A DNA stretch of 64,000 bases from positions 3,155,001-3,219,000 of the forward strand of contig NZ_JAPEPJ010000001.1 in the NCBI RefSeq assembly GCF_026340255.1, in the 5' to 3' direction. This document shows, piece after piece, positions 25,129-32,914 of the stretch. Below the pieces are notes generated by a model, which was not told where the DNA came from, searched no databases, and was given only the letters and a program-made list of their open reading frames with translations. The first letter of the stretch is position 1; every line of letters starts with the position of its first letter. This stretch comes from Streptomyces sp. NBC_01408. Its GTDB lineage: Bacteria; Actinomycetota; Actinomycetes; Streptomycetales; Streptomycetaceae. Made by a program: the position numbers and the translations under genes.

Positions 25129-25452
25129 TCAGGGTGCGGGCTTGAGGTGGCCGAGCGCTTCCACGGACTTGCCCAGGGCTCGGGCCATATTGCGGGCTTG
25201 GGCCTGGGCCGTCCGGATGTCGCCGCTCGCCTCCCGTGCGTACCGGCCGGCCCAGTCGTCGTCACGCCGGTCGATGTGCTGCGCCAGCCGGCCCAACGCG
25301 TCTTCGAGGTGGTGGGCGAGGGCGAGCAGGCTGCCCGTCACGGAAGCGACTTCGGCAGGGCTTCCGTAGGCTTCACGGGCGTCGGTGGTCGCTTCGGCGA
25401 GGGCGCGTATGAGCGCGGCGGCAGAGGCCGCGGCAGCGGGGTGATCGGTCAT
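25129..25452 (-). CDS. Small helical protein, function unknown
   Basis: A 107-residue Ala-rich, mostly helical soluble protein (TDHPAAAASAAALIRALAEATTDAREAYGSP, LLALAHHLEDALGRLAQHIDRR, ARNMARALGKSVEALGHL). The frame is open to 25632 but that part runs into rnpB and lacks coding character, so ATG 25452 is used. Such four-helix-like proteins accompany conjugative or ESX-like genes elsewhere; nothing similar is nearby, so no function is given. Confidence 0.55.
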   Translation of the reverse strand: MTDHPAAAASAAALIRALAEATTDAREAYGSPAEVASVTGSLLALAHHLEDALGRLAQHIDRRDDDWAGRYAREASGDIRTAQAQARNMARALGKSVEALGHLKPAP

Positions 25453-25560
25453 GGGTGCGAGCGTGCCCCATGACGTGCCCCTCCGAGGGGCGTTTGCGCC
25501 GGCTGCCCGGATCCGGGCAGCCGCCGCCGTTGTGTGGCACCCCGAACGGAGTGGGAACGG

Positions 25561-25967
25561 CAGACGAGCCGGCCTGTACGCCGGGTTCTGTCTCCCGGAG
25601 ACCTCGCGGTCGCCGGGGAGACGGCCATCCATCTAGGACCGGCGTTGCCGCCGGCCTCGTGCGGTCTACCCGCGGACATCGGGCGGGCAGCCCTCGATCG
25701 TCCGCGCAGACCCGTCCGGGGACGGATCCTCTTGACCTTGCTCCGGGTGGGGTTTACCTAGCCGCCTGGGTCACCCCAGGCGCTGGTGGTCTCTTACACC
25801 ACCGTTTCACCCTTACCGAGGGCCGAAGCCCCCGGCGGTCTGTTTTCTGTGGCACTGTCCCGCGGGTCACCCCGGGTGGGCGTTACCCACCACCCTGCCC
25901 TGTGGAGCCCGGACGTTCCTCGGCGGGATCCGGGGATCCCGACGCGGCCGCCCAGCCGACTCGTCTG
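25561..25967 (-). ncRNA. rnpB: RNase P RNA, class A
   Basis: The minus strand carries the conserved RNase P RNA landmarks: GAGGAACGTCCGGGCTCC (CR-I region, about 25905-25922), a GTGCCACAGAAAACAGACC segment (about 25836-25856), GGTAAGGGTGAAACGGTG (about 25802-25819), and the 3' AGATGGATGGCC with ACAGAACCCGGC (CR-V side, about 25580-25635). The two ends CAGACGAGTCGG and CCGGCTCGTCTG pair to form P1, defining a molecule of about 407 nt. It is the catalytic subunit that trims tRNA 5' ends. Open frames drawn across it are not genes. Confidence 0.95.
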
Positions 25968-26003
25968 TCGTGCCGACCATGTTACCGGCTGTGCCGTCGC
26001 GCC

Positions 26004-26040
26004 TTGACCTTGACGCAACGGCAGGGTTTCTACTGGGCTC
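26004..26040 (+). promoter_or_regulatory. MerR-type promoter, probably leaderless
   Basis: TTGACC (26004-26009) and TCTACT (26029-26034) are separated by 19 bp, the over-long spacing typical of promoters untwisted by MerR activators. An imperfect dyad (ACCTTGACGC / GCAGGGT) lies in the spacer. The start point would fall at the ATG (26041), giving a leaderless mRNA and autoregulation. Confidence 0.65.
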
Positions 26041-26775
26041 ATGCGGATCGGAGAGATCGCCGCGCTCGTCGGGGTCACGACCCGGGCGATCCGGCACTAC
26101 CACCATGTCGGGCTGCTCCCGGAACCGGAGCGGCGCCCCAACGGATACCGGGCCTACAGCGTCCGCGACGCCGTCCTGCTGGCGCGCGTACGCCGCCTCA
26201 CCGAGCTCGGGCTCAGCCTGGACGAGGTACGGGACGTGCTCGCGGACGATGCCGGGCGGGAACTGGCCGACGTACTGGAGGAGCTCGACGCCGACCTGGC
26301 CCGCCAGGAGGCCGAGATCGGGGAGCGCCGGCGGCGCCTCGCGGTGCTGCTGGCCGCCGAGCCCGGGGACACCGAACCCCTGTCCCCCGCGCTCGCCGCG
26401 CTCCTCGCGAAGGCGCCGCCCACGACCTCGGCCGCCGCCGCGAAGGACCGCGAGCACCTGACGCTGCTCGACGCCACGGGCTCCGGAGGCGAGGAACTGT
26501 ACGCCGCGCTCGGCCCGTTGGCCGCCGACCCCGCGCTGCTCGCGCTCTACGAACGCCTCGACGCGCTCGCCGACGCCCCGGTGGACGACCCGCGGATCCC
26601 CGCGCTGGCCGCCGAACTGGTGGCGGCCGTCCCCGACGAGGTGTTCGCCGCGGTCCCGGCCGGGGGGCGGGTCGTCGCCGGTTTCCAGGAGGCGCTGCTC
26701 GCGGAGTACACGCCCGCGCAGGCCGAGGTCGTACGCCGGGTCATGGAGGCGTTCATGGAGAGGGGACGGGGATGA
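26041..26775 (+). CDS. MerR-family transcriptional regulator
   Basis: A 244-residue regulator with a MerR winged helix (MRIGEIAALVGVTTRAIRHYHHVGLLPEPERRPNGYRAYSV, residues 1-41), then a dimerisation helix (LADVLEELDADLARQEAEIGERRRRLAVLLA) and an effector region of about 130 residues without the Cys metal-sensor pattern. It probably senses an organic ligand. It overlaps the following membrane-protein gene by ATGA, suggesting that protein is its main target or partner. Confidence 0.9.
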   Translation: MRIGEIAALVGVTTRAIRHYHHVGLLPEPERRPNGYRAYSVRDAVLLARVRRLTELGLSLDEVRDVLADDAGRELADVLEELDADLARQEAEIGERRRRLAVLLAAEPGDTEPLSPALAALLAKAPPTTSAAAAKDREHLTLLDATGSGGEELYAALGPLAADPALLALYERLDALADAPVDDPRIPALAAELVAAVPDEVFAAVPAGGRVVAGFQEALLAEYTPAQAEVVRRVMEAFMERGRG

Positions 26776-27437
26776 ACGGAACACCGAGACCGACACCGAC
26801 ACCGGAACGCGCACTGGCACGGATGCGGGAGGCCGCCCGCCGGGTGCTGCCGGTGCAGGTGCGGCGGCTGGTGCGGCACGAGCTGCGGGCCACCGCCTCC
26901 CTCGGCTGGTGGGCCCTGCGCAGGAAGCACGGGGTGCTTCCCGGGGACCTCGCCGCCGGGTACACCGGACCGCAGACGGCCATGATGTACGGCCTGCTCT
27001 TCGTGTCGGTGATCGAGACGGCCGCGCTGGCCGTGCTCATCCCCTGGCCCGCCGTCCACCAGGTGGTGCTCGTACTCGACGTGTACGGGATCCTCATCCT
27101 CCTCGCGATGCACGCCGCCTGTGTCACCCGGCCGCACGTGGTCCGCCCCGACGGCTCGCTGCGGATCCGCTACGGGGCCCTGTTCGACCTCACCGTCCCG
27201 CCGGACGCGGTGGCCTCGGTCCGGGTCGACCGGCGTTACCCGGAGGGCCGGATGGTCACCGTGTCCGAGGACGGGGTGCTCGACCTGATCGTGGGCAGCC
27301 AGACCACGGTGACCCTGGAGCTGAACCGCCCGCTGGGGGTCGTCCGGCCGCTCGGGGCCCGGGCCCAGGTGCGTACCGTCCGCTTCCACGCCGACGACCC
27401 GCGCGCTCTGGTCAGCGCGCTCAGGCAGCCCGTCTAG
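26772..27437 (+). CDS. Two-helix membrane protein, function unknown
   Basis: A 221-residue protein with a basic N terminus, two membrane helices at about 75-115 (YGLLFVSVIETAALAVLIPW and VVLVLDVYGILILLAMHAA), and a C-terminal cytosolic beta-rich domain resembling bacterial PH-like folds (LRIRYGALFDLTVPPDAVASVRVD). ATG 26772 overlaps the MerR stop (ATGA), so the two are co-translated. No enzymatic motif is seen. Confidence 0.75.
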   Translation: MNGTPRPTPTPERALARMREAARRVLPVQVRRLVRHELRATASLGWWALRRKHGVLPGDLAAGYTGPQTAMMYGLLFVSVIETAALAVLIPWPAVHQVVLVLDVYGILILLAMHAACVTRPHVVRPDGSLRIRYGALFDLTVPPDAVASVRVDRRYPEGRMVTVSEDGVLDLIVGSQTTVTLELNRPLGVVRPLGARAQVRTVRFHADDPRALVSALRQPV

Positions 27438-27449
27438 ACGAGTAGGGGT

Positions 27450-28895
27450 TCAGGCCACGGCGAAGAGGATCTTCGAGGTGCCCGGGTCCGCCTGCGTGAG
27501 GCGGACCCGGATGCGCTCGCCCAGCGGCAGCTCCCGCGAGGAGGACTCGACGCGGCCGACCACCGCCGGCTCCGCCAGGTGGACCGTGCCGACCAGCGGC
27601 TCGTGGTCCTTCACGTCGATCACCGTGGCCTCGAAGGTCTCCCCGACGCGGCCCTTCAGCAGGGCGGCCTCCACCAGGTCCACGCACTCGCGCTCCACCG
27701 TGTTGGCCAGCCGGGCGCCCTCCGCCATCTCCTGCGGCAGCTCCGCCAGCGCCGACACCGCCCACTGCGGCGGCTCGGCCCCCGCCACGGCCGCCACGCA
27801 CAGCTCGCCGGTGTACCGGTCGACGAGCCGGCGCAGGGGGGCGGTGCAGTGCGCGTACGGGGCCGCCGCCGCGGCATGGATCGCCGGGTCCGGGCTCTCG
27901 CCGCCGGTGAAGGCCGTGTAGCCCGCGCCGCGCAGCAGGGCCGTGCACTCCTGGAGGAAGGCCGCGTGGGCGGGGAGGTGCGGGTCGAGGGAGCGGACGA
28001 GTTCGGCGTACGGGACGTGGTGCGGCCAGTCGATCCGCAGGGCCGTCGCCGTCCGCCGGAGCCTGCCGACGGCCCCGTCGGGGGCGGTGGGCAGGGTGCG
28101 CAGGATGCCGGCCCCGGAGGCGAGCATCAGGTCGGCGGCCACCATGCCGGTCATGAGGGAGATCTGCGCGTTCCAGCCGTCGGCGGGGAGCGGGGCGCGG
28201 TAGGCCAGGGAGTAACTGCCGCCGTGCTCGACGATCTCCTGCTCGGGCACGTTCAGGGAGATGCCGCCGCGTTCCTGCTCCAGGGCCTCGCGCAGCCGGC
28301 CGACGTCCTTCAGCAGGGCCAGCGGCTCCTCGGCCGTGCCGGAGTCGATGGCCTTCTGGACGCCGTCGTAATCGAGCTTGGCCCGGCTGCGGACCAGGGC
28401 CCGGCGTACCTCCACGGTCTCGACCCGGCCGTCGGGGTCCAGTTCGAGGCGCCACAGCAGCGCCGGGCAGGTCTGGTCGGGCAGCAGGCTCGCCGCGCCC
28501 TCCGAGAGCACGGCCGGGTGCAGGGGGACCCTCTCGTCGGGGAAGTACAGGGTGCTGACCCGGCGGTGGGCCTCCGCGTCGAGCGGGCCGCCCGGGGTGA
28601 CGAAGGCGGCCACGTCGGCGATGGCGTAGTGCACGCGGTAGCCGCCACCGCCGGGGCGGCGGGCGAGGTGCATGGCCTGGTCGAGGTCGACGGAGGCCGG
28701 GGGGTCGATGGTGAACAGCGGGATGTCGGTCGCGTCGAGGTCGGGGAGGCGCGGCTCCCGGACGGCCCGCTGCGCCTCGGCGAGCACCTCGGCCGGGAAC
28801 TCCTCCGGCACGTCCAGCTTCGTCCGCAGTTCACGCAGCGCGGCCCGCAGGGCGGCCCCGTCTGTGCCGGTCATGTGGATAGGACGGCGTGGCAT
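27450..28895 (-). CDS. RNB-domain ribonuclease (RNase II/R family)
   Basis: A 481-residue exoribonuclease-like protein, degrading RNA 3' to 5' in its family. The RNB active-site segment is FTIDPPASVDLDQAMH (about 62-77): three Asp are kept, but the fourth position is Gln, as often seen in actinobacterial RNB proteins. Later motifs include YAIADVAAFV, YFPDERVPLHP, YAHCTAPLRRLVDRY and a C-terminal S1-like barrel. It has no cold-shock domains and is shorter than RNase R. It is monocistronic and convergent with the MerR operon. Confidence 0.9.
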   Translation of the reverse strand: MPRRPIHMTGTDGAALRAALRELRTKLDVPEEFPAEVLAEAQRAVREPRLPDLDATDIPLFTIDPPASVDLDQAMHLARRPGGGGYRVHYAIADVAAFVTPGGPLDAEAHRRVSTLYFPDERVPLHPAVLSEGAASLLPDQTCPALLWRLELDPDGRVETVEVRRALVRSRAKLDYDGVQKAIDSGTAEEPLALLKDVGRLREALEQERGGISLNVPEQEIVEHGGSYSLAYRAPLPADGWNAQISLMTGMVAADLMLASGAGILRTLPTAPDGAVGRLRRTATALRIDWPHHVPYAELVRSLDPHLPAHAAFLQECTALLRGAGYTAFTGGESPDPAIHAAAAAPYAHCTAPLRRLVDRYTGELCVAAVAGAEPPQWAVSALAELPQEMAEGARLANTVERECVDLVEAALLKGRVGETFEATVIDVKDHEPLVGTVHLAEPAVVGRVESSSRELPLGERIRVRLTQADPGTSKILFAVA

Positions 28896-29036
28896 GGGTC
28901 GAGCGTAGAGGCGGCGGGCCCGGGCGGCACGGCGAGCGGCGAGCGGTGGACAGCGGGCCCGGGCGGTACGGCGGGCCGTCTACCCTGGCTCGGGGGCCGC
29001 ATCCCCTGCGCCGTGACGTATTGAAGGAGAACCACC

Positions 29037-29837
29037 GTGCTCGTGCTGCTGCCGCCGTCCGAAGGAAAGGCCGCCGGCGGCTCCGGCGCACCGCTTAAGC
29101 CGCAGGAGCTGTCCCTGCCCGGGCTGGCCGCGGCGCGTGCGGCGGTGCTCAACGAACTCGTGGAGCTGTGCGCGGGCGACGAGCCGAAGGCGCGCGAGGT
29201 GCTGGGCCTGAGCGAGGGCCTGCGGGGCGAGGTCGCCAAGAACGTGGAACTCCGCTCGGCGGTGGCCCGTCCGGCGGGCGAGATCTACACCGGCGTGCTG
29301 TACGACGCCCTGGGCCTCGCCGACCTGACCCCGGCGGCCCGCAAGCTCGCCGAGGACGCGCTGCTGGTGTTCTCCGGCCTGTGGGGCGCGGTGCGGATCA
29401 CCGACCGGATCCCGTCCTACCGCTGCTCGATGGGCGTGAAGCTGCCGGGGCTGGGGGCGCTCGGCGCGTACTGGCGGGCGCCGATGGCCGAAGTGCTGCC
29501 CGCTGCGGCCGGGGAGGGGCTGGTGCTGGACCTGCGCTCGTCGGCGTACGCGTCCGCGTGGCGGCCGAAGGGGGAGGTGGCGGGGCGGACCGCGACCGTG
29601 CGGGTGCTGCACTCGCAGGTCGTGGACGGGGTGGAGAAGCGGTCGGTGGTGAGCCACTTCAACAAGGCGACGAAGGGTCGGATGGTGCGGGACCTGCTGC
29701 TTTCCGGCTCCGCCCCTGGGGCGCCGGCCGAGCTGGTCACTGCCCTGCGGGACCTGGGCTACGTGGTCGAGGCGGAGGCTCCGGAGAAGGCCGGCAAGGC
29801 CTGGGCCCTGGACGTGGTGGTCACCCAGATCCACTGA
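29037..29837 (+). CDS. yaaA: Peroxide stress protein YaaA
   Basis: A 266-residue member of the YaaA/DUF328 family, starting MLVLLPPSEGKAAGG as is typical. Conserved blocks include PAGEIYTGVLYDALG, VFSGLWGAVRITDRIPSYRCSMGVKLPG and SSAYASAWRP, and VVSHFNKATKGRMVRDLL near the end. E. coli YaaA binds DNA and limits free iron during peroxide stress. GTG 29037 has GAAGGAGAA upstream. It is followed by the large palindromic repeat structure. Confidence 0.9.
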   Translation: MLVLLPPSEGKAAGGSGAPLKPQELSLPGLAAARAAVLNELVELCAGDEPKAREVLGLSEGLRGEVAKNVELRSAVARPAGEIYTGVLYDALGLADLTPAARKLAEDALLVFSGLWGAVRITDRIPSYRCSMGVKLPGLGALGAYWRAPMAEVLPAAAGEGLVLDLRSSAYASAWRPKGEVAGRTATVRVLHSQVVDGVEKRSVVSHFNKATKGRMVRDLLLSGSAPGAPAELVTALRDLGYVVEAEAPEKAGKAWALDVVVTQIH

Positions 29838-29861
29838 GGCGGTCGCCCTTCCTCCGTTCCC

Positions 29862-30330
29862 CGGGGCTCCGCCCCGGACCCCGCGCCTCAAACGCCGGCG
29901 AGGCTGGGTTCGGCCTTGGCCCCTGCGGGGGCTTGGCCAGGTGCTGCTGTGGGTCGGGGCCGCTCCGGAGCGTCTCCTCGGCTCGCGCACTTAGCCCCGG
30001 CTGCGATAGCCGGGCCTGGGTTGCGCGCTCGTCCTGCGGGGACTCTCCTGCGCGACCCCGCCCCACGCCCAGGCCCTGGAAGCGGGGCCTGGCGGTGGGC
30101 GTAGCCGTGGTGGAGGGGAGTGGGGACGCGCAGGGTTGTCCCCGCAGGACGAGCGCGCAACCCGGGCCGAGGACGTCGGGTCAGGCTCAGTGCGCGAGCC
30201 GAGGAGACAACCCGGAGCGGCCCCGCGCACCGACCCCACCGACCAGGCCGCCTGCCCCCAGGGGCGAAGCCAGGGCCAAATCCAGCCCCGCCGGCGTTTG
30301 AGGCGCGGGGTCTGGGGCGGAGCCCCAGGG
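29862..30330. repeat. Composite palindrome of about 470 bp in an intergenic region
   Basis: This is the largest gene-free stretch (29838-30427). The outer arms are opposed copies of the GC-rich repeat (29862-29914 and 30277-30330). Inside, further arms pair around a centre near 30090: for example 30012-30043 with 30139-30167 (TTGCGCGCTCGTCCTGCGGG against its complement) and the GCTCGCGCAC / GTGCGCGAGC pair further out. Short open frames here are byproducts of the repeats. Confidence 0.85.
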
Positions 30331-30427
30331 GCCCGGGCAGGGCGGCCAGGCCCTGGCGCAGCCGAACCGGCCGAGCCGCCCGCAGGGCACCCGGCGGAGC
30401 CCCAGGGGCCCGGGCGGCAGCCTGGGG

Positions 30428-31177
30428 TCAGCGGCCCAGCGGCCAGGCCACCGCGGCCGGGGTCAAGTTCGCGGCACCCGCGTAAGTCGCGCAGGCGTCC
30501 GTCAGGGTTTCCAGGACGGTGAGGGGGTCCGGGAGGGGGTGTTCCATGCCACGGCGCCAGGTGACCGCCTGGTCACCCGGCAGGGCCGCCGGGGGGACCA
30601 GGACGTAGCTGCCGCGGCAGTGCCAGCGCAGGCCGGGGTGTTCGTCCATCGTCTCGGGGTGGCAGTCCAGTTCGCACGGCCACCACTCGTCCTCGTCCTC
30701 GGGGGTGCCGCGGGTGGCGGTGAAGAAGAGCATCCGGGCCTGCTCGCCCGTGCCGCTCGACTCGGCGACCGGGCCGACTTCGATGCCGGCCTCCAGCAGG
30801 CGCTCCAGCGCGGCGAGTCCGGCTTCCAGGGGGACGTCCAGCACGTCGTGGACCATGCCGGTCGCGGTGACGAAGTTGGCCTGGGGCTGGTTGCGGGCCC
30901 AGCGTTCGACCTGGGCGCGGTCGGTGGTCGACTGGGTCTGCCAGGCGAAGGAGAGGGGATGTCGTGCGGGCGTCGGACAGCCGATCCGGTCGCACGAACA
31001 TCGGTAGCCGGCGGGATGGGCGGCGGGGGCGAGCGGCATCCCGGCGGCGGCGACGGCCAGGAGGAGCGCCTCGCGCTCTTGTGCGGGGTCCTCGGCGGTG
31101 GGCTTCTGCCGCCGGCGCAGCCACTGGGAAATCCTGCTCTGCTCGCCGCGTTTGACGCGGCCGGATTCAGACCCCAT
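30428..31177 (-). CDS. PrimPol-like (bifunctional DNA primase/polymerase domain) protein
   Basis: A 249-residue protein with an N-terminal basic stretch and a Prim-Pol (DUF/PF09250-like) domain: LLLAVAAAGMPLAPAAHPAGYRCSCDRIGCPTPARHPLSFAWQTQSTTD, VERWARNQPQANFVTATG, HDVLDVPLEAGLAAL and WHCRGSYVLVPPA. The CSCDRIGC Cys cluster could bind metal. Related Streptomyces chromosomal proteins are widespread and their role in replication or repair is unproven. No helicase or phage gene is adjacent, so it is not obviously part of a mobile replicon. Confidence 0.8.
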   Translation of the reverse strand: MGSESGRVKRGEQSRISQWLRRRQKPTAEDPAQEREALLLAVAAAGMPLAPAAHPAGYRCSCDRIGCPTPARHPLSFAWQTQSTTDRAQVERWARNQPQANFVTATGMVHDVLDVPLEAGLAALERLLEAGIEVGPVAESSGTGEQARMLFFTATRGTPEDEDEWWPCELDCHPETMDEHPGLRWHCRGSYVLVPPAALPGDQAVTWRRGMEHPLPDPLTVLETLTDACATYAGAANLTPAAVAWPLGR

Positions 31178-31340
31178 CTATCCCCTCACCTCACCGTATC
31201 CCCGGCGGACCTTCACATGGTCCCACCATCCTGCGCCCCGGGTGACCGGTCTCCTCAACCGGGGGGCTGGGGAGAGGGAACCTGCAACGCACACAAAACC
31301 ACAGAATTAGTGCAAATGTTCCCGACTGGCCGTCGGGCGG

Positions 31341-31952
31341 CTACCTGCCGGTGACGTTTGACACTCCGCCGAGCACCTGGTCCACCAGCGCGTCCGCGAA
31401 GGCGTGGGTCAGCGGAGCGGTGCGCAGCAGCCAGCGGTGCGTCAGCGGCCCGACCAGCATTTCCACCGTCAGCCGCAGATCGGCCTCCGGCGCGAGCTGC
31501 CCGGCCTCCTGCGCGGTGCGCAACCGGGCCTCGTACAGGGCGAGCTGGGGCTCCAGCAGCTGTTCGTTGAAGCGGGCGCCGAGCTCGGGGTCGGTGGCCC
31601 CGGCGGCCGCCAGGGCGCGGGCGGGGGCCTCGTACTTCTCGTCGTTGAACTCGTCGACCGTGGCCCGCAGGACGGACTTCAGGTCGGCCGCGAGGTCCCC
31701 CGAGTCGGGGAAGCCGGTCCACTCGCCGTCCGCCTCCGCGTCCCCGGCGAGCGCCAGCGAGGCGTCGAGGAGGACGGCGGCCTTCGAGGGCCACCAGCGG
31801 TAGATGGTCTGCTTGCCGACCCCGGCGCGGGCGGCGATGGCCTCGATGGTCAGCTTGTTGTAGCCGACCTCCCCGACGAGGGCGAGCGCCGCGTCGAGGA
31901 TGGCGCGGCGGGAGCGGTCGCTGCGGCGGGTGGCATCAGGGGTCCTGGTCAT
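31341..31952 (-). CDS. TetR-family transcriptional regulator
   Basis: A 203-residue TetR protein: HTH at about 13-59 (RRAILDAALALVGEVGYNKLTIEAIAARAGVGKQTIYRWWPSK) and a ligand domain of the TetR_C_16-like type (LVGPLTHRWLLRTAPLTHAFADALVDQVLGG). ATG 31952 is used; the open frame up to 32006 crosses the operator-like palindrome. It is divergent from dimethylargininase, suggesting control of itself and perhaps that gene. Confidence 0.9.
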   Translation of the reverse strand: MTRTPDATRRSDRSRRAILDAALALVGEVGYNKLTIEAIAARAGVGKQTIYRWWPSKAAVLLDASLALAGDAEADGEWTGFPDSGDLAADLKSVLRATVDEFNDEKYEAPARALAAAGATDPELGARFNEQLLEPQLALYEARLRTAQEAGQLAPEADLRLTVEMLVGPLTHRWLLRTAPLTHAFADALVDQVLGGVSNVTGR

Positions 31953-31970
31953 CCTTCGAACATACCAACC

Positions 31971-31982
31971 CGAGACGTCTCG
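31971..31982. promoter_or_regulatory. Candidate TetR operator
   Basis: CGAGACGTCTCG, a perfect 12-bp palindrome, 19 nt upstream of the TetR start and in the tetR-ddaH divergent region. Position and symmetry fit an autoregulatory site. Confidence 0.55.
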
Positions 31983-32058
31983 TCTTTTGCCCTGCAAACC
32001 ACCCAATCAGTTCACTGCGCCGTCATCCTTGAGGAGAGACGATTCTGTCCACACCGGC

Positions 32059-32094
32059 ATGAGCCGTAAGCCATGCACGTCGTGCAAGTCGTGA
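32059..32094 (+). CDS. Possible 11-residue leader peptide upstream of dimethylargininase
   Basis: ATG 32059 opens MSRKPCTSCKS followed by TGA, ending just before the GAGGAG that serves dimethylargininase 10 nt later. The TGA overlaps its ribosome-binding region, allowing translational coupling or attenuation. A 13-bp dyad TGCACGTCGTGCA (32074-32086) lies inside it. It may be accidental. Confidence 0.3.
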   Translation: MSRKPCTSCKS

Positions 32095-32104
32095 GGAGCC
32101 TTCT

Positions 32105-32914
32105 TTGCGCAGAGACGCCACACCCCGGCGCTACCTGATGTGCCCACCCGCACACTTCAGGGTCACGTACTCCATCAACCCGTGGATGGACCCCACGAAA
32201 CCGGTGGACCTGCCCCTCGCACACGCCCAATGGGAAGACCTGCGGGACCGCTACCGCGCCCTCGGCCACACCGTCGAGACCCTCGTCCCCGATCCCGCGC
32301 TGCCCGACATGGTCTTCGCGGCGAACGGCGCACTGGTCGTCGACGGCCGGGTGCTCGGGGCCCGCTTCGCCTACCCGGAACGGACCGCCGAGGCCGAGAT
32401 CCACCTCGACTGGTTCCGCTCCCACGGCTTCACCGACATCCACGAGCCGTCCCACGTCAACGAGGGCGAGGGCGACTTCGCCGTCACCGCCTCCTACCTC
32501 CTGGCGGGCCGCGGCTTCCGCTCCAGCCCGCTCTCGCACGACGAGGCACAGGAGTTCTTCGGCCGCCCCGTCATCGGCCTCGACCTGGTGGATCCGCGCT
32601 ACTACCACCTGGACACGGCGCTCAGCGTCCTCGACGGCGACGAGGTCATGTACTACCCGCAGGCCTTCTCCCCGGGCAGCCAGGCCGTACTGCAGCGGCT
32701 CTTCCCCGACGCCCTGATCGCCGACGGCCGGGACGCGGCCGCCCTCGGCCTGAACGCGGTCTCCGACGGCCGGCACGTGCTGCTCCCGCAGGCGGCGACC
32801 GGCCTGCTGGAGCCGCTGCGCGACCGTGGGTTCGAACCGGTCCCCATGGACCTGGGAGAACTGCTCAAGGGCGGCGGCAGCGTGAAGTGCTGCACCCAGG
32901 AGCTGCGCCCGTAA
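32105..32914 (+). CDS. ddaH: Dimethylargininase (DDAH)
   Basis: A 269-residue amidinotransferase-fold enzyme hydrolysing N-omega-dimethylarginine (or related guanidino compounds) to citrulline. Diagnostic segments: NPWMDPTKPVD, DMVFAANGALVVDG, FEGEGDF equivalent NEGEGDF, catalytic His in YYHLDTALSVLDGDEVMYY, and Cys near the end in GGGSVKCCTQELRP. The start is TTG 32105, backed by GAGGAG 7 nt upstream. The divergent tetR gene may regulate it. Confidence 0.9.
   Translation: MRRDATPRRYLMCPPAHFRVTYSINPWMDPTKPVDLPLAHAQWEDLRDRYRALGHTVETLVPDPALPDMVFAANGALVVDGRVLGARFAYPERTAEAEIHLDWFRSHGFTDIHEPSHVNEGEGDFAVTASYLLAGRGFRSSPLSHDEAQEFFGRPVIGLDLVDPRYYHLDTALSVLDGDEVMYYPQAFSPGSQAVLQRLFPDALIADGRDAAALGLNAVSDGRHVLLPQAATGLLEPLRDRGFEPVPMDLGELLKGGGSVKCCTQELRP

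Noticed and set aside
25455..27437. A 660-codon plus-strand frame covering rnpB and the MerR gene
   Set aside because: Only its last 221 codons (from 26772) are real; the rest overlaps RNase P RNA and the MerR gene.
29888..30522. Several short frames on both strands in the 29.9-30.5 kb gap
   Set aside because: Their sequences mirror one another because they come from the arms of the palindrome; no start signals or homology.
30428..31177. PrimPol gene as part of an integrated plasmid or phage
   Set aside because: No integrase, tRNA attachment site, replication initiator or transfer genes lie nearby.
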